Source: Phlebotomus papatasi
Taxonomy: Eukaryota; Arthropoda; Insecta; Diptera; Psychodidae
Reading direction: 5' to 3'
Assembly: GCF_024763615.1 (NCBI RefSeq)
Contig: NC_077223.1
Coordinates: 40,300,627 to 40,364,626 of the forward strand
DNA: 64,000 nt
Part shown: positions 49,150-59,065 of the stretch, piece by piece
Layout: each line of letters begins with the position of its first letter
Position numbering within the stretch: the stretch's first letter is position 1
Made by a program: the position numbers and the translations under genes
The notes under the pieces: generated by a model
Seen by the model: the letters and a program-made list of their open reading frames with translations, nothing else
Told to the model about the DNA's origin: nothing
The model's database searches: none

Positions 49150-50335
49150 ATAAAATTTGTGTTAGGGAATGCTTGGGAACTTGTAGAAATCTACTGGGTT
49201 TATTTGGGAGTCTATCAGGTACGAGTTGAAACTCCTAATGATGTTTTGGGAAATTATGAGAACTTTTACGAACATTCGTAAGACTAGGAAACTGTTAAAA
49301 ATGCTGGGAGAACCCTAAAAAATAATTGGGAATCAATATGGATCTTTTAGAATTCGATAAGAACCAATCGGAAACACATATGAAAACTAGAAACTCATGG
49401 AAAATTCTCGAAGTTCGAATCGAATTAAGTAGGGAAGACGTGGAAATCTATAAGAATCCACGGCGTACCTTTACAAACTCTTGATAGACTATTAGAAATC
49501 CCAAAGGAGGAAAACCCTTGGAAACCCTTCCCATCTTTATGGAGTTTTCAATATTTAATAAGATTCAATTGAGAACACTTACATGGAGACATAAGGCAAA
49601 GCCATATGGTTTAGCTTCTTTAATTTTTTTTATCAACCAAGATTGTTTTGCAAAACTTTGAATTAGGACATTTTAAGGACAACTGGTTCATTAAAGTTTG
49701 GAAAATTAATAAAATTAGTTCCTATTAAGAATATTGAAACAGTCTCTGTTGTAAAGACTGCTTTCGAAACTTCTTAGATATCCACTGGAAAATTTTGGTT
49801 ACTGTCGTTAGATTACTTAAAATTCATGATGACACGTAGAACACTCGTGATTCGAAGAGAATTAATAAGAAAAATTTAGAATTCTCTAGGAACCCACCGG
49901 AAAATTTTGAGAACACTCGGTGCATTATTTAGGAAAGCACGAAAAATACTTGGGAACCCTCGTTAAAACTGGAAACCATTTTAATTCATTTGGAACTCTC
50001 AGTATTCGATAGGTACCTAGCAGGAACACTTGAGAACCTACATATCGCCGGTTAGATAATCAACTGTGCTGACAACATTTACTTTGTGTCTACATTCGTT
50101 GTAAATGACGCACCGCTGCTTGGCGTTTGCAACGAATACAGACACAAAGCAAATATATTCAGCACAGTTACAGATGCAACCGACGATATGTATATACGGA
50201 GAAGTTTTTGAGATGTATTGAAATTCATTAGGAACAGTTGGTAACCTCTTTGGCAACCCACGAATTAGGTTCAGTGACTCTCGAGAAACTTCTAAAAATC
50301 CAAGAAGAATTCTTGGAATGTAGAACTCTTTTGAT
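49150..50335. repeat. Highly degenerate minisatellite (GGGAACCC-type words), part 1
   Basis: Over more than 1 kb, words of the form TTGGGAACCC, TAGGAAACCC, CATTAGAAATCC and GGAACACTTG recur every 20-40 bp with many substitutions. The same texture returns at 50870-51365. It reads as a very old tandem array, later interrupted by a MITE (50041-50190) and a SINE (50447-50764). The unit cannot be defined exactly by eye. Confidence 0.55.
50041..50190. mobile_element. 150-bp palindromic MITE, TA-flanked
   Basis: TA at 50039-50040 and 50191-50192 flank two arms of about 70 bp, starting CATATCGCCGGTT and, inverted, CATATCGTCGGTT, with the shared inner word CTTTGTGTCT. The loop is about 10 nt. The transcript would fold into one long hairpin. 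Confidence 0.75.
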
Positions 50336-50446
50336 TCCATAAGGCTGGCTTCATGCCTAAGACTTAGTCATATGGATAAACTGTTCTAATTTCTCATCAT
50401 TCACTATTTTTTGGATAAATTCACCTTTGGATTGTATCATTAAAGA

Positions 50447-50764
50447 TCATTATTATTAATCGTATAGAGACACTTTTATTTGATATTACAATGTAATCAT
50501 TACAATGTGCCTCGTGTCGGAAGAATCTGCTGATCGTAGATCGCCCAGGAACGCCTTCTACGTAGTGAATGCTTCTTCCGTGCTCCTGAAGGTTTTTAGG
50601 CAAAGGTGGTGCATTTTATTACATTTTATCACAGCGAAAAATATCTTTTTCTCGACAGTCAGTTGCTGCACTATTCGGTACTTGAACTCACAGCTGTGAG
50701 AGTCGAGTCAGAGATCTCACCGCCCAAGAGCCAACGGTCTTGCCTATTGCGCCACTGAGATCAC
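50447..50764 (-). mobile_element. tRNA-derived SINE, minus strand, with target duplication
   Basis: Read on the minus strand, the head has box A (TGGCGCAATAGG, 50743-50754) and a box B-like word (GAGTTCAAGTACC, 50677-50689). The body runs to a TAATAATAATGATC tail. CATTAAAGA flanks the unit at 50438-50446 and 50765-50773. The body differs from the SINE at 4003-4248, so two SINE families are present. Confidence 0.82.
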
Positions 50765-50869
50765 CATTAAAGAAAAGTGGTTCTCAAAAAGAAGTAAAAC
50801 TGCTCGCTATTTAGGATTTTAAGACTTTCGGGAACTGGGATAAACCTCTAGTCTGAAGACAGCTTAATA

Positions 50870-51365
50870 AACTCATTGGGACTGCTTGAAGAGACTCATG
50901 AGTACCCGTTTGAGTACCCTGTATGGACTATTAGGTATTCAGGGAAAAATTTTGACTCTAAATTTAAGAATATATAAGATCCTGGGAACTTAAATTGGAC
51001 GTGAATCCCCGAGGCGTTTAAGTTTAGAAGCTCTGAGCGAAAAAAATGGGCTAGAATCCCTAGCTCTTTCAAGTTAAGAGATCGGGAACTTAAGTTCAGC
51101 ATTAGCTGGAAGATGAAAAATGTCTACAGATTTGCAAATTGCACCTAAAAGTAAATGATCAAGGATTTAGGATTAGGTCATTGGCATTCATTGGATGGGA
51201 TTTGAAATTGAATTCCTGGATGTTTCTGTTTAAGAATTTTCCATTTTTCTGTGTGTAGGGAATCCATAAGGAATGTTTTTAAACTGACGGAGAACTCTTG
51301 GAAACCCTTTCAATCCATGAGCAATCCTTGGGATACTATGGGAACCAATCGGGAACACTTGTAAT
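50870..51365. repeat. Degenerate GGGAACCC-type minisatellite, part 2
   Basis: Continues the texture seen at 49150-50335 (GGAACTTAAG, GGAAACCC, GGGAACACTTG), on the other side of the SINE. Confidence 0.5.
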
Positions 51366-52088
51366 GTAACTTTGCTTTTTTTGCGCATAGGACATTCAGT
51401 AAATGTCCCAAGTTCTTTATCCTTCCTAAAGGCTTAAAATATTATATTATTTACTACCTATGTGAATTCCTATTTAACAATTTAATTATCAAATAGGATT
51501 TTATAACATTCAATATTATTACACAACTTTTCATTGAGGAACTTTCGATGAATTCTTTCTTCAATTACTTATGCGCTGTCCATGAGACTGAAATAAACTG
51601 TCTGTGTCAGATAAATCGACAAATTCAATGTGATATAATCCATTCCATAATTCAGAAATCATTCAGACATTTCCCTATTGCTGGCCAATTGTTCCTCAAA
51701 AGCTATTTTCAAGTGGATCAAAAGTGCATTTTATAAGGAATTCAAAGTACAATAATTATTCACTTACACTTTCTATTATTCATTTGGGAATAATATAAAA
51801 TTTATAATAATTGAAACTATTTCATTGCACAACACTTAAGCCCATTGTGTCGATATCATTGGGGAGAAGATGGAGTTTGTGTTTGAGAAAAACGATTTTG
51901 AGCTAGTTTTGCCGCCAAAATAACTTACAATTGAAAATTGTTCGCTGTGGCAGCAATTGTTAGGCGTTGAAAAATGAAAAAAAAGGAGTTTTAAATATGC
52001 GTTTTTGGGATCATAATGCCTTTCAACATTGCTATTTTTGCACTTTGCCACGTGGAGTTGTTTATTGAATAGTTTTTGTTAAGGTGTA
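51366..52088. other. Non-coding stretch
   Basis: AT-rich sequence with no supported gene. The frame at 51548-51736 is short, with no known motif. Confidence 0.45.
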
Positions 52089-52092
52089 TTAA

Positions 52093-52441
52093 CCACTTTT
52101 CGACAATGCAATGTCATAAATCGATAAAAATATCAATATCAGGAATATAACCAAGTTGTCAAACTTGTAAATTATTTTTCAAAAGCGGTCAATTCTTAAA
52201 ATCGAATTTACACTATTCTGCCAGCCGTTCTTAACCAAAAATTATTTTAGAAAGTTTGTAGGCAATCATTAATTACGGTAGACGTGGCCGAAAAGCATAC
52301 ACAAATTATGGGAAAGTAAGAAATTTTCCTTTTTCATGTGAAATTTGTTTAAAATTTGGATTTTTATGCAATTTTCTCATACAGAAACACAAAAGTATTA
52401 ACTAAAGAAGATGTTTTTGTGACTAAAGTGGCGAAAAGTGG
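52093..52441. mobile_element. TTAA-flanked MITE with CCACTTTTCG ends
   Basis: TTAA at 52089-52092 and 52442-52445 flank 349 bp with ends CCACTTTTCGACAATG and, inverted, CCACTTTTCGCCACTTTAG. TTAA duplication suggests a piggyBac-type mobiliser. It is unrelated in sequence to family P. Confidence 0.75.
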
Positions 52442-52445
52442 TTAA

Positions 52446-53660
52446 TTACCTCTGTTTTTTTAAATAGTGGAACAGTGTGTTGAGGTGGTGAAAAATTCAT
52501 CTTAATCTGTTTCAAAAGCTTCAACCTTTTGTTCAGTGGATTTTAGATGAAAAAAATGGGGCGATGTGTTGGGGCACCTCCCCCAAAAAAGGAAGGACAC
52601 ACCGACTATTTATTCAATATTCTGCATAACTAATGAGACACTGCTTTTTGCTCTCTAATGGAACTTTACCATGCAGAAACAGAGATATTTGCATGCGAGA
52701 TTTATTATTGATTGCCTGTCTAAATATTGTTGGTTTTTGCATTTCTCTGCCCAAAAGAGATTTCTTGTGGTTTTCTCCTTCACTTCACTGTATTTTTTTT
52801 TGACAATTGACAATCTACTGAAAAGCGCGTTGGTGGGACTCCCTTTAGTGTTTTGCTTAGGTGCTTTTGTGTTCCATAACCACATCTCTTTGACTTCTCA
52901 TAGTCATCTCAACATATTTGTTATGCATAAATTCGTCAGAAATTGTTGTTTAATCTTCTCCTCAAACCCCCACTGTACCCCAAAACCTCACTCTCTCCCT
53001 GCCATGAGGCCAAGATGAAGAGTAACATATCTTTGATTGATTTATGTTGAGACATTCTTGGCAGTTTCTGAGCCACACAATCATAACACAGACGTGGAAT
53101 ATATTATTTGACTGGAACTTAAAAGGTATAGAAAAAAAATGAATATAGTCTCTGACAATCGCAGAAATTTATATTGTCCAAGTAGGTAGGTAAATAATAG
53201 TTTTAGAGAGATCATGAAAGATGACTGGAGTCAGATGGTAAAGTCCCAGTGGATGAAACAAAAGAGGCGCACGTTCAGTGGAATAATAAGGAAGAAGGTG
53301 GAGAAAAAAAGTAAAAGTGACTCGTGATTTATAGACTTGTTGGGTGATTTAGGAGTTAGTTGACATGAAAAAAAAATTCTTCTCATGGTTAAATGATGTC
53401 ATTTTTGATGTGTAATCTAAATCACTTTTGCAGTATTTTTCAATTTTGTCTGAATATGGATGAGAACGCATTTTACTAAAATATACCAAGATAATCTTTT
53501 TTGAAATTGGTCTGAGAATTTTTATTTTGGTGTAATGTTTACACACAGAAAAAATGTTTCTTAGTTTGTTTTCGAAGAAGTGTTAAATTTACACGTAAAT
53601 TTCTAAGTCTGAACATTTAGTGATAGTTTTAAAAAGGACAGATAATCCTAACCGGCTTAT
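52446..53660. other. Non-coding stretch
   Basis: Frames at 52655-52885 (minus) and 52671-53018 (plus) oppose each other; neither has a recognisable domain. Nothing else is seen. Confidence 0.45.
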
Positions 53661-53663
53661 GTA

Positions 53664-55452
53664 GGTGAGATTCTTAACGTGAGCTAACTCGGAGTGCAAG
53701 CAAATTCGATTTGGAGCTGAAGTTGGGAGACGCCATTCAGTTATCTTGAATCAAATTCGTGAAATTATACAAATTTTGTATTTAAACCAAAATATCAAGG
53801 ATTTGGATGAACTGACAGAAAAGTGATATATGGATGAAATGTAGACCAGAATGTTCTCTATAATTTTCCCATAGAACATGATCTCATCGATTACTCAGAA
53901 GCCAAGATAAGCGAGGTTTTTTGTTTCTTAACTCGTTTTTTCATCCAGAGTGCCCCAAGTAGTCATTTGTTGAACTTCAACTATATCAAAGAATTGTTGT
54001 ATTTTGCGGGACTTTCCATTTAAACCCCTATTTTAAGTGTCTTGGTGGAGTAGAGGCAGTCAAATTGGCATCTGAGTGATTTCAAAGCGTTATTATTGGA
54101 AAAATCAATTTTTTCACACTTAAACGGCAAAATCGGAGTGATAGCGTAGTCTGAGTGGAAAATGATGTATGGACGAAATGTAGAGACAAATGTCCTCTAC
54201 AATTATGTCGAAGTAATTATCAAAATTGGTTCAACGACAGTCGAGATAATTGAGGTTATGTAATATTGAAATTGGTTTTTCGACTGTGGCGCCCCTGGTG
54301 TTGGTCCCACGAAGTTCAAATATTCTAGAAAGTTGTAGCATTTGGTGAGATCTTTCGTTTAAGCCCTCACTCATCAAAATCGGTCACATAGAACCGGAGA
54401 TATGATTTTTTGAATTTTGTGAACTTTGACCCCTCATATCTCCGGTTCTGTTTTAACCACAGCGCGCATACGCACCATTTTGGAAACGTCCTAGACTGGA
54501 CTACAACATACTAAAATTTCATTAACTTGCACAATGCCGTTTTTGAGAAAAGTGACTTTGAATTTCGATGAATTTTGACGCTATCACAGCGCCACCTGTG
54601 GTGACTTTTTAAACTTCCATCTGAAAGTGCTCATCGAGACGAAATCAAAAAGGTAAAATTTAGGTCGCTATGTTAATTAGAACCGGAGATAGAGGCCGGT
54701 CAATGTTCGAACTTTGACCCCTTATAGCTCGGGTCAGGGGTTTTAGATCGACTTAAGGTTTTTTTTGTTTGATAGGTATAATCAACGGCTACAACATACT
54801 AAATTTTCAGCCCGATGCACAATGGAATTTTTGAGTTATTTAACTTTTAAGATTTAAAAATTTTCTTTTTAAAAAAAGCGCCCCTAGCGGTGGTTTTATG
54901 AACTTGCGATGTTAGAAGGGGAAGTGGAATTTCATGAGAGCTTTCCAAAAAGCCCTCACTTTTTAAATTCTGACAATTAGAACCGGAGTTATGGCCATTT
55001 TAAGAAATTTTTTTTGGACCCTTATAGCTCGGGTCAGGGGGGTCAGGGGACCTTAAGTTTGGTATTGATGGAAAGCTCTAAGGCCCAGCTATAACATACT
55101 AAAATTTGAGTCCGCTGAATGCCATAGGGGCGGAGCTATTGAGAAAACAAAAAAAGGGGGGTCTTCAAAATGGCGGAAGGAGGGGTGGGGGGTGGGGGGT
55201 CTATGCACCAAGTTGCAATTTTCACCCGATATATAACCTTTGCCGAAAACCGCAAGTCGATATCTTTTTTAGTTTAGGAGCTATTAAGCTCCAAAGAGCG
55301 GCCGGCCGGCCGGCCGGCCGGGAACGTAAATTAGCCACATATATATTCGTGATCAGGAAGTGCTGAAACACATTTTGGCCAAGTTTTAGCTCGATCGGAC
55401 GACATGAAATTTTGTTAGGATTATAGTAGGTGAGATTGTTAAGAATCTCACC
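53664..55452. mobile_element. 1.8-kb TIR element with internal 300-bp periodicity
   Basis: TA at 53662-53663 and 55453-55454 flank ends GGTGAGATTCTTAAC, perfectly inverted over 15 bp. A further partial terminal copy just inside the right end makes it a small palindrome. From about 54290 to 55150 a module set repeats at roughly 300-bp intervals: GCGCC(A/C)CCT, GAACCGGAG(A/T)TA, GACCCCTTATAGCTCGGGTC and ACAACATACTAAA. It ends in a G-rich tract (55170-55202) and a GGCC repeat (55301-55320). There is no coding capacity. Related modules occur at 25130-25710 and 38940-39010. Confidence 0.8.
55301..55320. repeat. GGCC microsatellite
   Basis: Five GGCC units in a row within the 53664-55452 element. 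The CCGT array at 38537 occupies a comparable position in a possibly related element. Confidence 0.9.
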
Positions 55453-55578
55453 TAATATAGATAATTGATGGAGGGGATGGAGGTATCAAAGAAAACCGGT
55501 GACAGAGTTAAGTATAATCGGCTATATAGTTTAGATGCAATAATTTAAATAATGCAGTAAAATCTAATTTGGCAAGTA

Positions 55579-55795
55579 GGGGGAGGTGGGGCTACTTTGA
55601 GCTGTGGGGCTACATTGTTATACGATTTTTTCGCATATTTCTAATGTAAACTGGGTTTTAGCATGATGTAATTTGGATAGACAAAATAATTGTGCATCTA
55701 AATAAAATAATTATAAGGACCAGTTTCATTTAGAAATATGCGAAAAAGTCGTATAACAATCTGGCCCCACAGCTCAATGTAGCCCCACCTCCCCC
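55579..55795. mobile_element. TA-flanked palindromic MITE family G4
   Basis: TA at 55577-55578 and 55796-55797 flank 217 bp whose two ends are inverted over about 65 bp, starting GGGGGAGGTGGGGCTAC on both sides, with only a few mismatches. The young look, TA duplication and G-run start match the other G families. Confidence 0.9.
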
Positions 55796-55797
55796 TA

Positions 55798-56669
55798 GAT
55801 ATTATATGAGATAACTGCGCCTCCGGTACTCCTTTTAGATCAAGAGAATTTTCATTTCATTTCATTTATTTCAAGTACTGCTTTTGAGTTAGAGCTCTTG
55901 AAAGCAAAAATTTAGACAGAGATATAGGTGTACAAAGACTTAATGTTTGTGTGATAGCGGCCACCGCCGTCTTAGCGTTGGTAACCAACCTCCAGAGTAA
56001 AACGGTGGAAAACTCTTTCTCAGGTTGTATGAGCCATTTGCATAAAAAACACAGGAATAAGATATATACATATGAGAGTATTGGTGGGAAAAGAAAAAAA
56101 AATCTTGAAATCAAAATTTACATGACTCTTCTCAGACGTTTTTCATATGTCTATCCCGTATATACCATTCTTTGACACTCAATCTGGATTGAATTAAATT
56201 GAATTTGTTGTGATGTTCAAAAGAAGAAGAAGAGTGAGACTGACTGGGAAAAAAATATACAAAACGTTTATGCAAGAAAGATACGCGAATTTGGATTTCA
56301 TCATATTATCCTAATCTAAAAGATACGTAGAACCATTACAAATGAATAAAAATTAAATTTTATTGACGAAAAATTAAAACTTATCGGTAAAAAATTGATA
56401 TTATTATTAGATTTTAAAGTCTTCGTCAGCTAAAAAACTTAAATCTTTATGAATCCTCCACGGCTTTTAGAATAGTTTCTAAAATCAAAATTCTCATTCA
56501 TTTCTTTCTCAGTCGTTTCGTAAATATTCCAATCTTTGGCTTTTAAAATAAAATAAAATTAAACTGAATTGAATTTATTGTGAAGTTCGAAAGGAGAAGG
56601 TTACAAAAGAGTGAGATAGAAATATGATAAACGTATAAGGAAAAATGAGACGTAAATTTAGGTTTCATA
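55798..56669. other. Non-coding flank of the LTR element
   Basis: AT-rich sequence holding two copies of a low-grade dispersed repeat (about 56190-56290 and 56560-56660; TTGAATTTRTTGTGA start) also present at 9590-9690. The LTR element inserted at the end of the second copy. Confidence 0.5.
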
Positions 56670-56673
56670 CAAT
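56670..56673. repeat. Target-site duplication CAAT, left
   Basis: CAAT precedes the left LTR and recurs immediately after the right LTR at 62997-63000. Four base pairs is a common duplication length for insect Gypsy integrases. Confidence 0.9.
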
Positions 56674-56920
56674 TGAGATGTCCTGCTACGCGCCAGTGAA
56701 AACACTTCGACTTTTCCTTAAGGGCGTTTATTCTTTACACCTTCACTTCTGATACAATACTGCCTCTTTACAATTATTGAACAGTCATTAAAAAGTGTAT
56801 TCTGTGCTTAAGGTTGACGCTCGGGCTTTGGACATTGTCCGGCCTAAATCTAGAGCGTTACAATAATACAACAATAAGCAAATATAATATTAACCCTCTA
56901 CTTCAGGTTTGCATATTACA
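56674..56920 (-). repeat. 3' LTR of the Gypsy element
   Basis: 247 bp, matching 62750-62996. On the minus strand it begins TGTAATATGC and ends CATCTCA. It contains AATAAA (plus-strand TTTATT at 56727-56732), the probable polyadenylation signal. Confidence 0.95.
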
Positions 56921-56932
56921 CCTTCCCCTTAG
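56921..56932 (-). promoter_or_regulatory. Polypurine tract
   Basis: CTAAGGGGAAGG on the minus strand directly abuts the 3' LTR, the expected site for priming plus-strand DNA synthesis. Confidence 0.88.
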
Positions 56933-57235
56933 AGAAAAAAAATTTTGAATTTACAATGAAATAATTTTTTTTTTCCTTTTGTTTATGTATAATCTTCTGT
57001 TGTTAATTTTTCCCATATTATTTCTATTATCTAATATATTTACATACAACATGTTGCAATAGTTTTAAAGAATTATCCTTCACATAGCCAAAGTCATCAT
57101 CAATTTATTCAATCAAGTGTTATTGTATTATTTATTTACTTATTTAACCATAACTTTAATATTTGAATTAAAATTTATTATTATTATTATTTTTGAATCA
57201 CCCATTTATTTATTTATTTATTTATTTATTTACTT
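56933..57235 (-). other. Untranslated region between pol and polypurine tract
   Basis: About 300 bp of AT-rich sequence with a TTTA/TTAT simple repeat at 57165-57235. It is too short and stop-rich for an env gene. Confidence 0.8.
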
Positions 57236-59065
57236 TTAAATGTGGTAAGGTTTTGTCCTATCCTTATGTAATTCATAGTCCTTACCATTTAACTCTATTA
57301 TTACATTAGATGAATTTTCTCTTACTACCTTATACGGACCTTTGAATAAGGGGTCTAGTTTATTGTCAGTTACATTCTTAATAAGTACTAAGTCATTTTC
57401 TTTATAAGTAATTGGTCTAGCATGTTTATCATACTGTTCTTTTCTTCTTAGCTTTGACAAAATCAAACTGTCTTTTGCTTCTTTTTGAGCTCGTTGCAAC
57501 CTATACCGTAATTCAGTTGCATAATTATCAAAATTATACAAGGGGTCTACTTTGTTCTGTAGATTGGATGGTAAACTACACTTCTTACCAAACACCAATT
57601 CGAACGGTGAATAGCCTGTTTCAGTATGAACTGTAGTGTTAAAAGAAAAACACCAAAATGGTAACCATGTACTCCATGAGTTAGGATGATCAATTGATTG
57701 AGATCTCAAATAAGCTCCTAAAACTTTGTGTGAATTTTCTAGCGCACCTATAGACTGATGGTGATACGCTGTGGAGAACATTTGATTTATATTCAAGACT
57801 TTACAAGCTTCTTGCATAATGCTTGCTGTGAACTCTGTTCCGCGATCTGTAGCAATATCATTAGGTATCCCATATCTAAGGACAAAATTTTCAACGAACG
57901 ATTGAGCTACAGAGTTTGCTTCTTTATTTTTCAGAGCATATGCTTCTACGAACTTTGTTAATTCGCATTGTATTGTGAGAATATAAACATTATTATGGAT
58001 ATCTTTTTCTAAGGGACCTACCAAATCAAGAAAAATTTTTTGGAAGGCAGAATCCGCTGTGGTTGTTATTTGAAGTTTTTCTTTAACCGGTATAGAATGC
58101 TTATTAACCTGACATTTGGGACATTTTTTGACAAAATTTTGAATATCTGTTTTTAATTTGGGCCAGAAGTAATATTTTCTTATATTGTTATACATCCTAT
58201 TTATTCCGGCATGGCCACTGCTCGGTAATATATGAAAATCATTTAAAATAAGTTGTTTTGTTTCATCCTTTTCGATCTTCTGTACTCCTTTTATAATCAT
58301 TAAACGTGGACCCACTTTCAGAAGATTTTGCGAGCTTTGACGTCTTATATATTCAATAAACTGAGAAATTATTTCATTTCCTTGTTCTTTTAGTAGTACT
58401 ACTTCTTTTATTTTTTGTTTCTCGCATAATTTTATCAATGCTCTCAATGTTGCATCTCGTGCGAACAGTGATTGAGTATTGAATATAAAGTATATTATAC
58501 TTTTAGAAGGATCAAAAACAACTGTTTTGGAGGTATTTTCTATAACTTCTTTCCCTTTGAATTTGTCAAAATTAATAGCCTTTACTATCTGAATTTCTAC
58601 TGCTCCTTTCGGTTTCTTTAAAATTTCAGCGATGGGTGGATGTAACACGGTATTTTGCTCTGTTTCATTATTTATATTTATTTTTTCTTGTTGTTTTAAT
58701 TTCTGAGCTCTTGTTGTAACTAAAATGTTTGAAGTTTTCATATTCTCTCTTAACTTCTTTAAATCATCTGATTTCAATTCTATCCTCGACAACGCGTCTG
58801 CAGTCACATTGTCTTTGCCTTTTACATAAATTACATTGAAATCATACTCTTCGAGAGAAAGACGGAATTTAGTTAATCTGCTTGACGGATTTGTGAGACT
58901 AAACAAATATACCAGAGGACGGTGATCTGTATAAATAGTAAATTTCCTTCCGAAAAGATACGGTCTGAAATATTTTACAGCCCATACGATTGCCAAAAGC
59001 TCTTTTTCTATTGTTTCATAATTCCGTTCTGCTTTGTTTAAGCATCTACTGGAATAAGCTATGGG
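57236..59065 (-). CDS. pol: pol, second part: RNase H C-terminus and integrase
   Basis: About 610 codons. The frame opens with the rest of RNase H (TDHRPL and ADALSR, the latter with a catalytic Asp). After a poorly conserved linker comes integrase: an N-terminal zinc-binding motif (H255, H262, C292, C295, counting from the codon at 58996), then the catalytic core with D324, D384 in TDRGTEF and E420, giving D-59-D-35-E spacing. The C-terminus has a GPYKVV motif (GPY/F module) and no chromodomain. The product would cut and join element cDNA into the genome. The frame is offset from the upstream pol part by one base at 59063-59065. It ends with a normal stop about 315 bp before the 3' LTR. Confidence 0.93.
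   Translation of the reverse strand, partial: PIAYSSRCLNKAERNYETIEKELLAIVWAVKYFRPYLFGRKFTIYTDHRPLVYLFSLTNPSSRLTKFRLSLEEYDFNVIYVKGKDNVTADALSRIELKSDDLKKLRENMKTSNILVTTRAQKLKQQEKININNETEQNTVLHPPIAEILKKPKGAVEIQIVKAINFDKFKGKEVIENTSKTVVFDPSKSIIYFIFNTQSLFARDATLRALIKLCEKQKIKEVVLLKEQGNEIISQFIEYIRRQSSQNLLKVGPRLMIIKGVQKIEKDETKQLILNDFHILPSSGHAGINRMYNNIRKYYFWPKLKTDIQNFVKKCPKCQVNKHSIPVKEKLQITTTADSAFQKIFLDLVGPLEKDIHNNVYILTIQCELTKFVEAYALKNKEANSVAQSFVENFVLRYGIPNDIATDRGTEFTASIMQEACKVLNINQMFSTAYHHQSIGALENSHKVLGAYLRSQSIDHPNSWSTWLPFWCFSFNTTVHTETGYSPFELVFGKKCSLPSNLQNKVDPLYNFDNYATELRYRLQRAQKEAKDSLILSKLRRKEQYDKHARPITYKENDLVLIKNVTDNKLDPLFKGPYKVVRENSSNVIIELNGKDYELHKDRTKPYHI

Noticed and set aside
52671..53018. 115-codon ATG frame on the plus strand
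   Set aside because: Opposed by a minus-strand frame; composition follows the local base bias and no domain is recognisable.
57165..57235. Possible env or accessory ORF after pol
   Set aside because: Only about 300 bp of AT-rich simple repeat before the polypurine tract, with stops in all frames.
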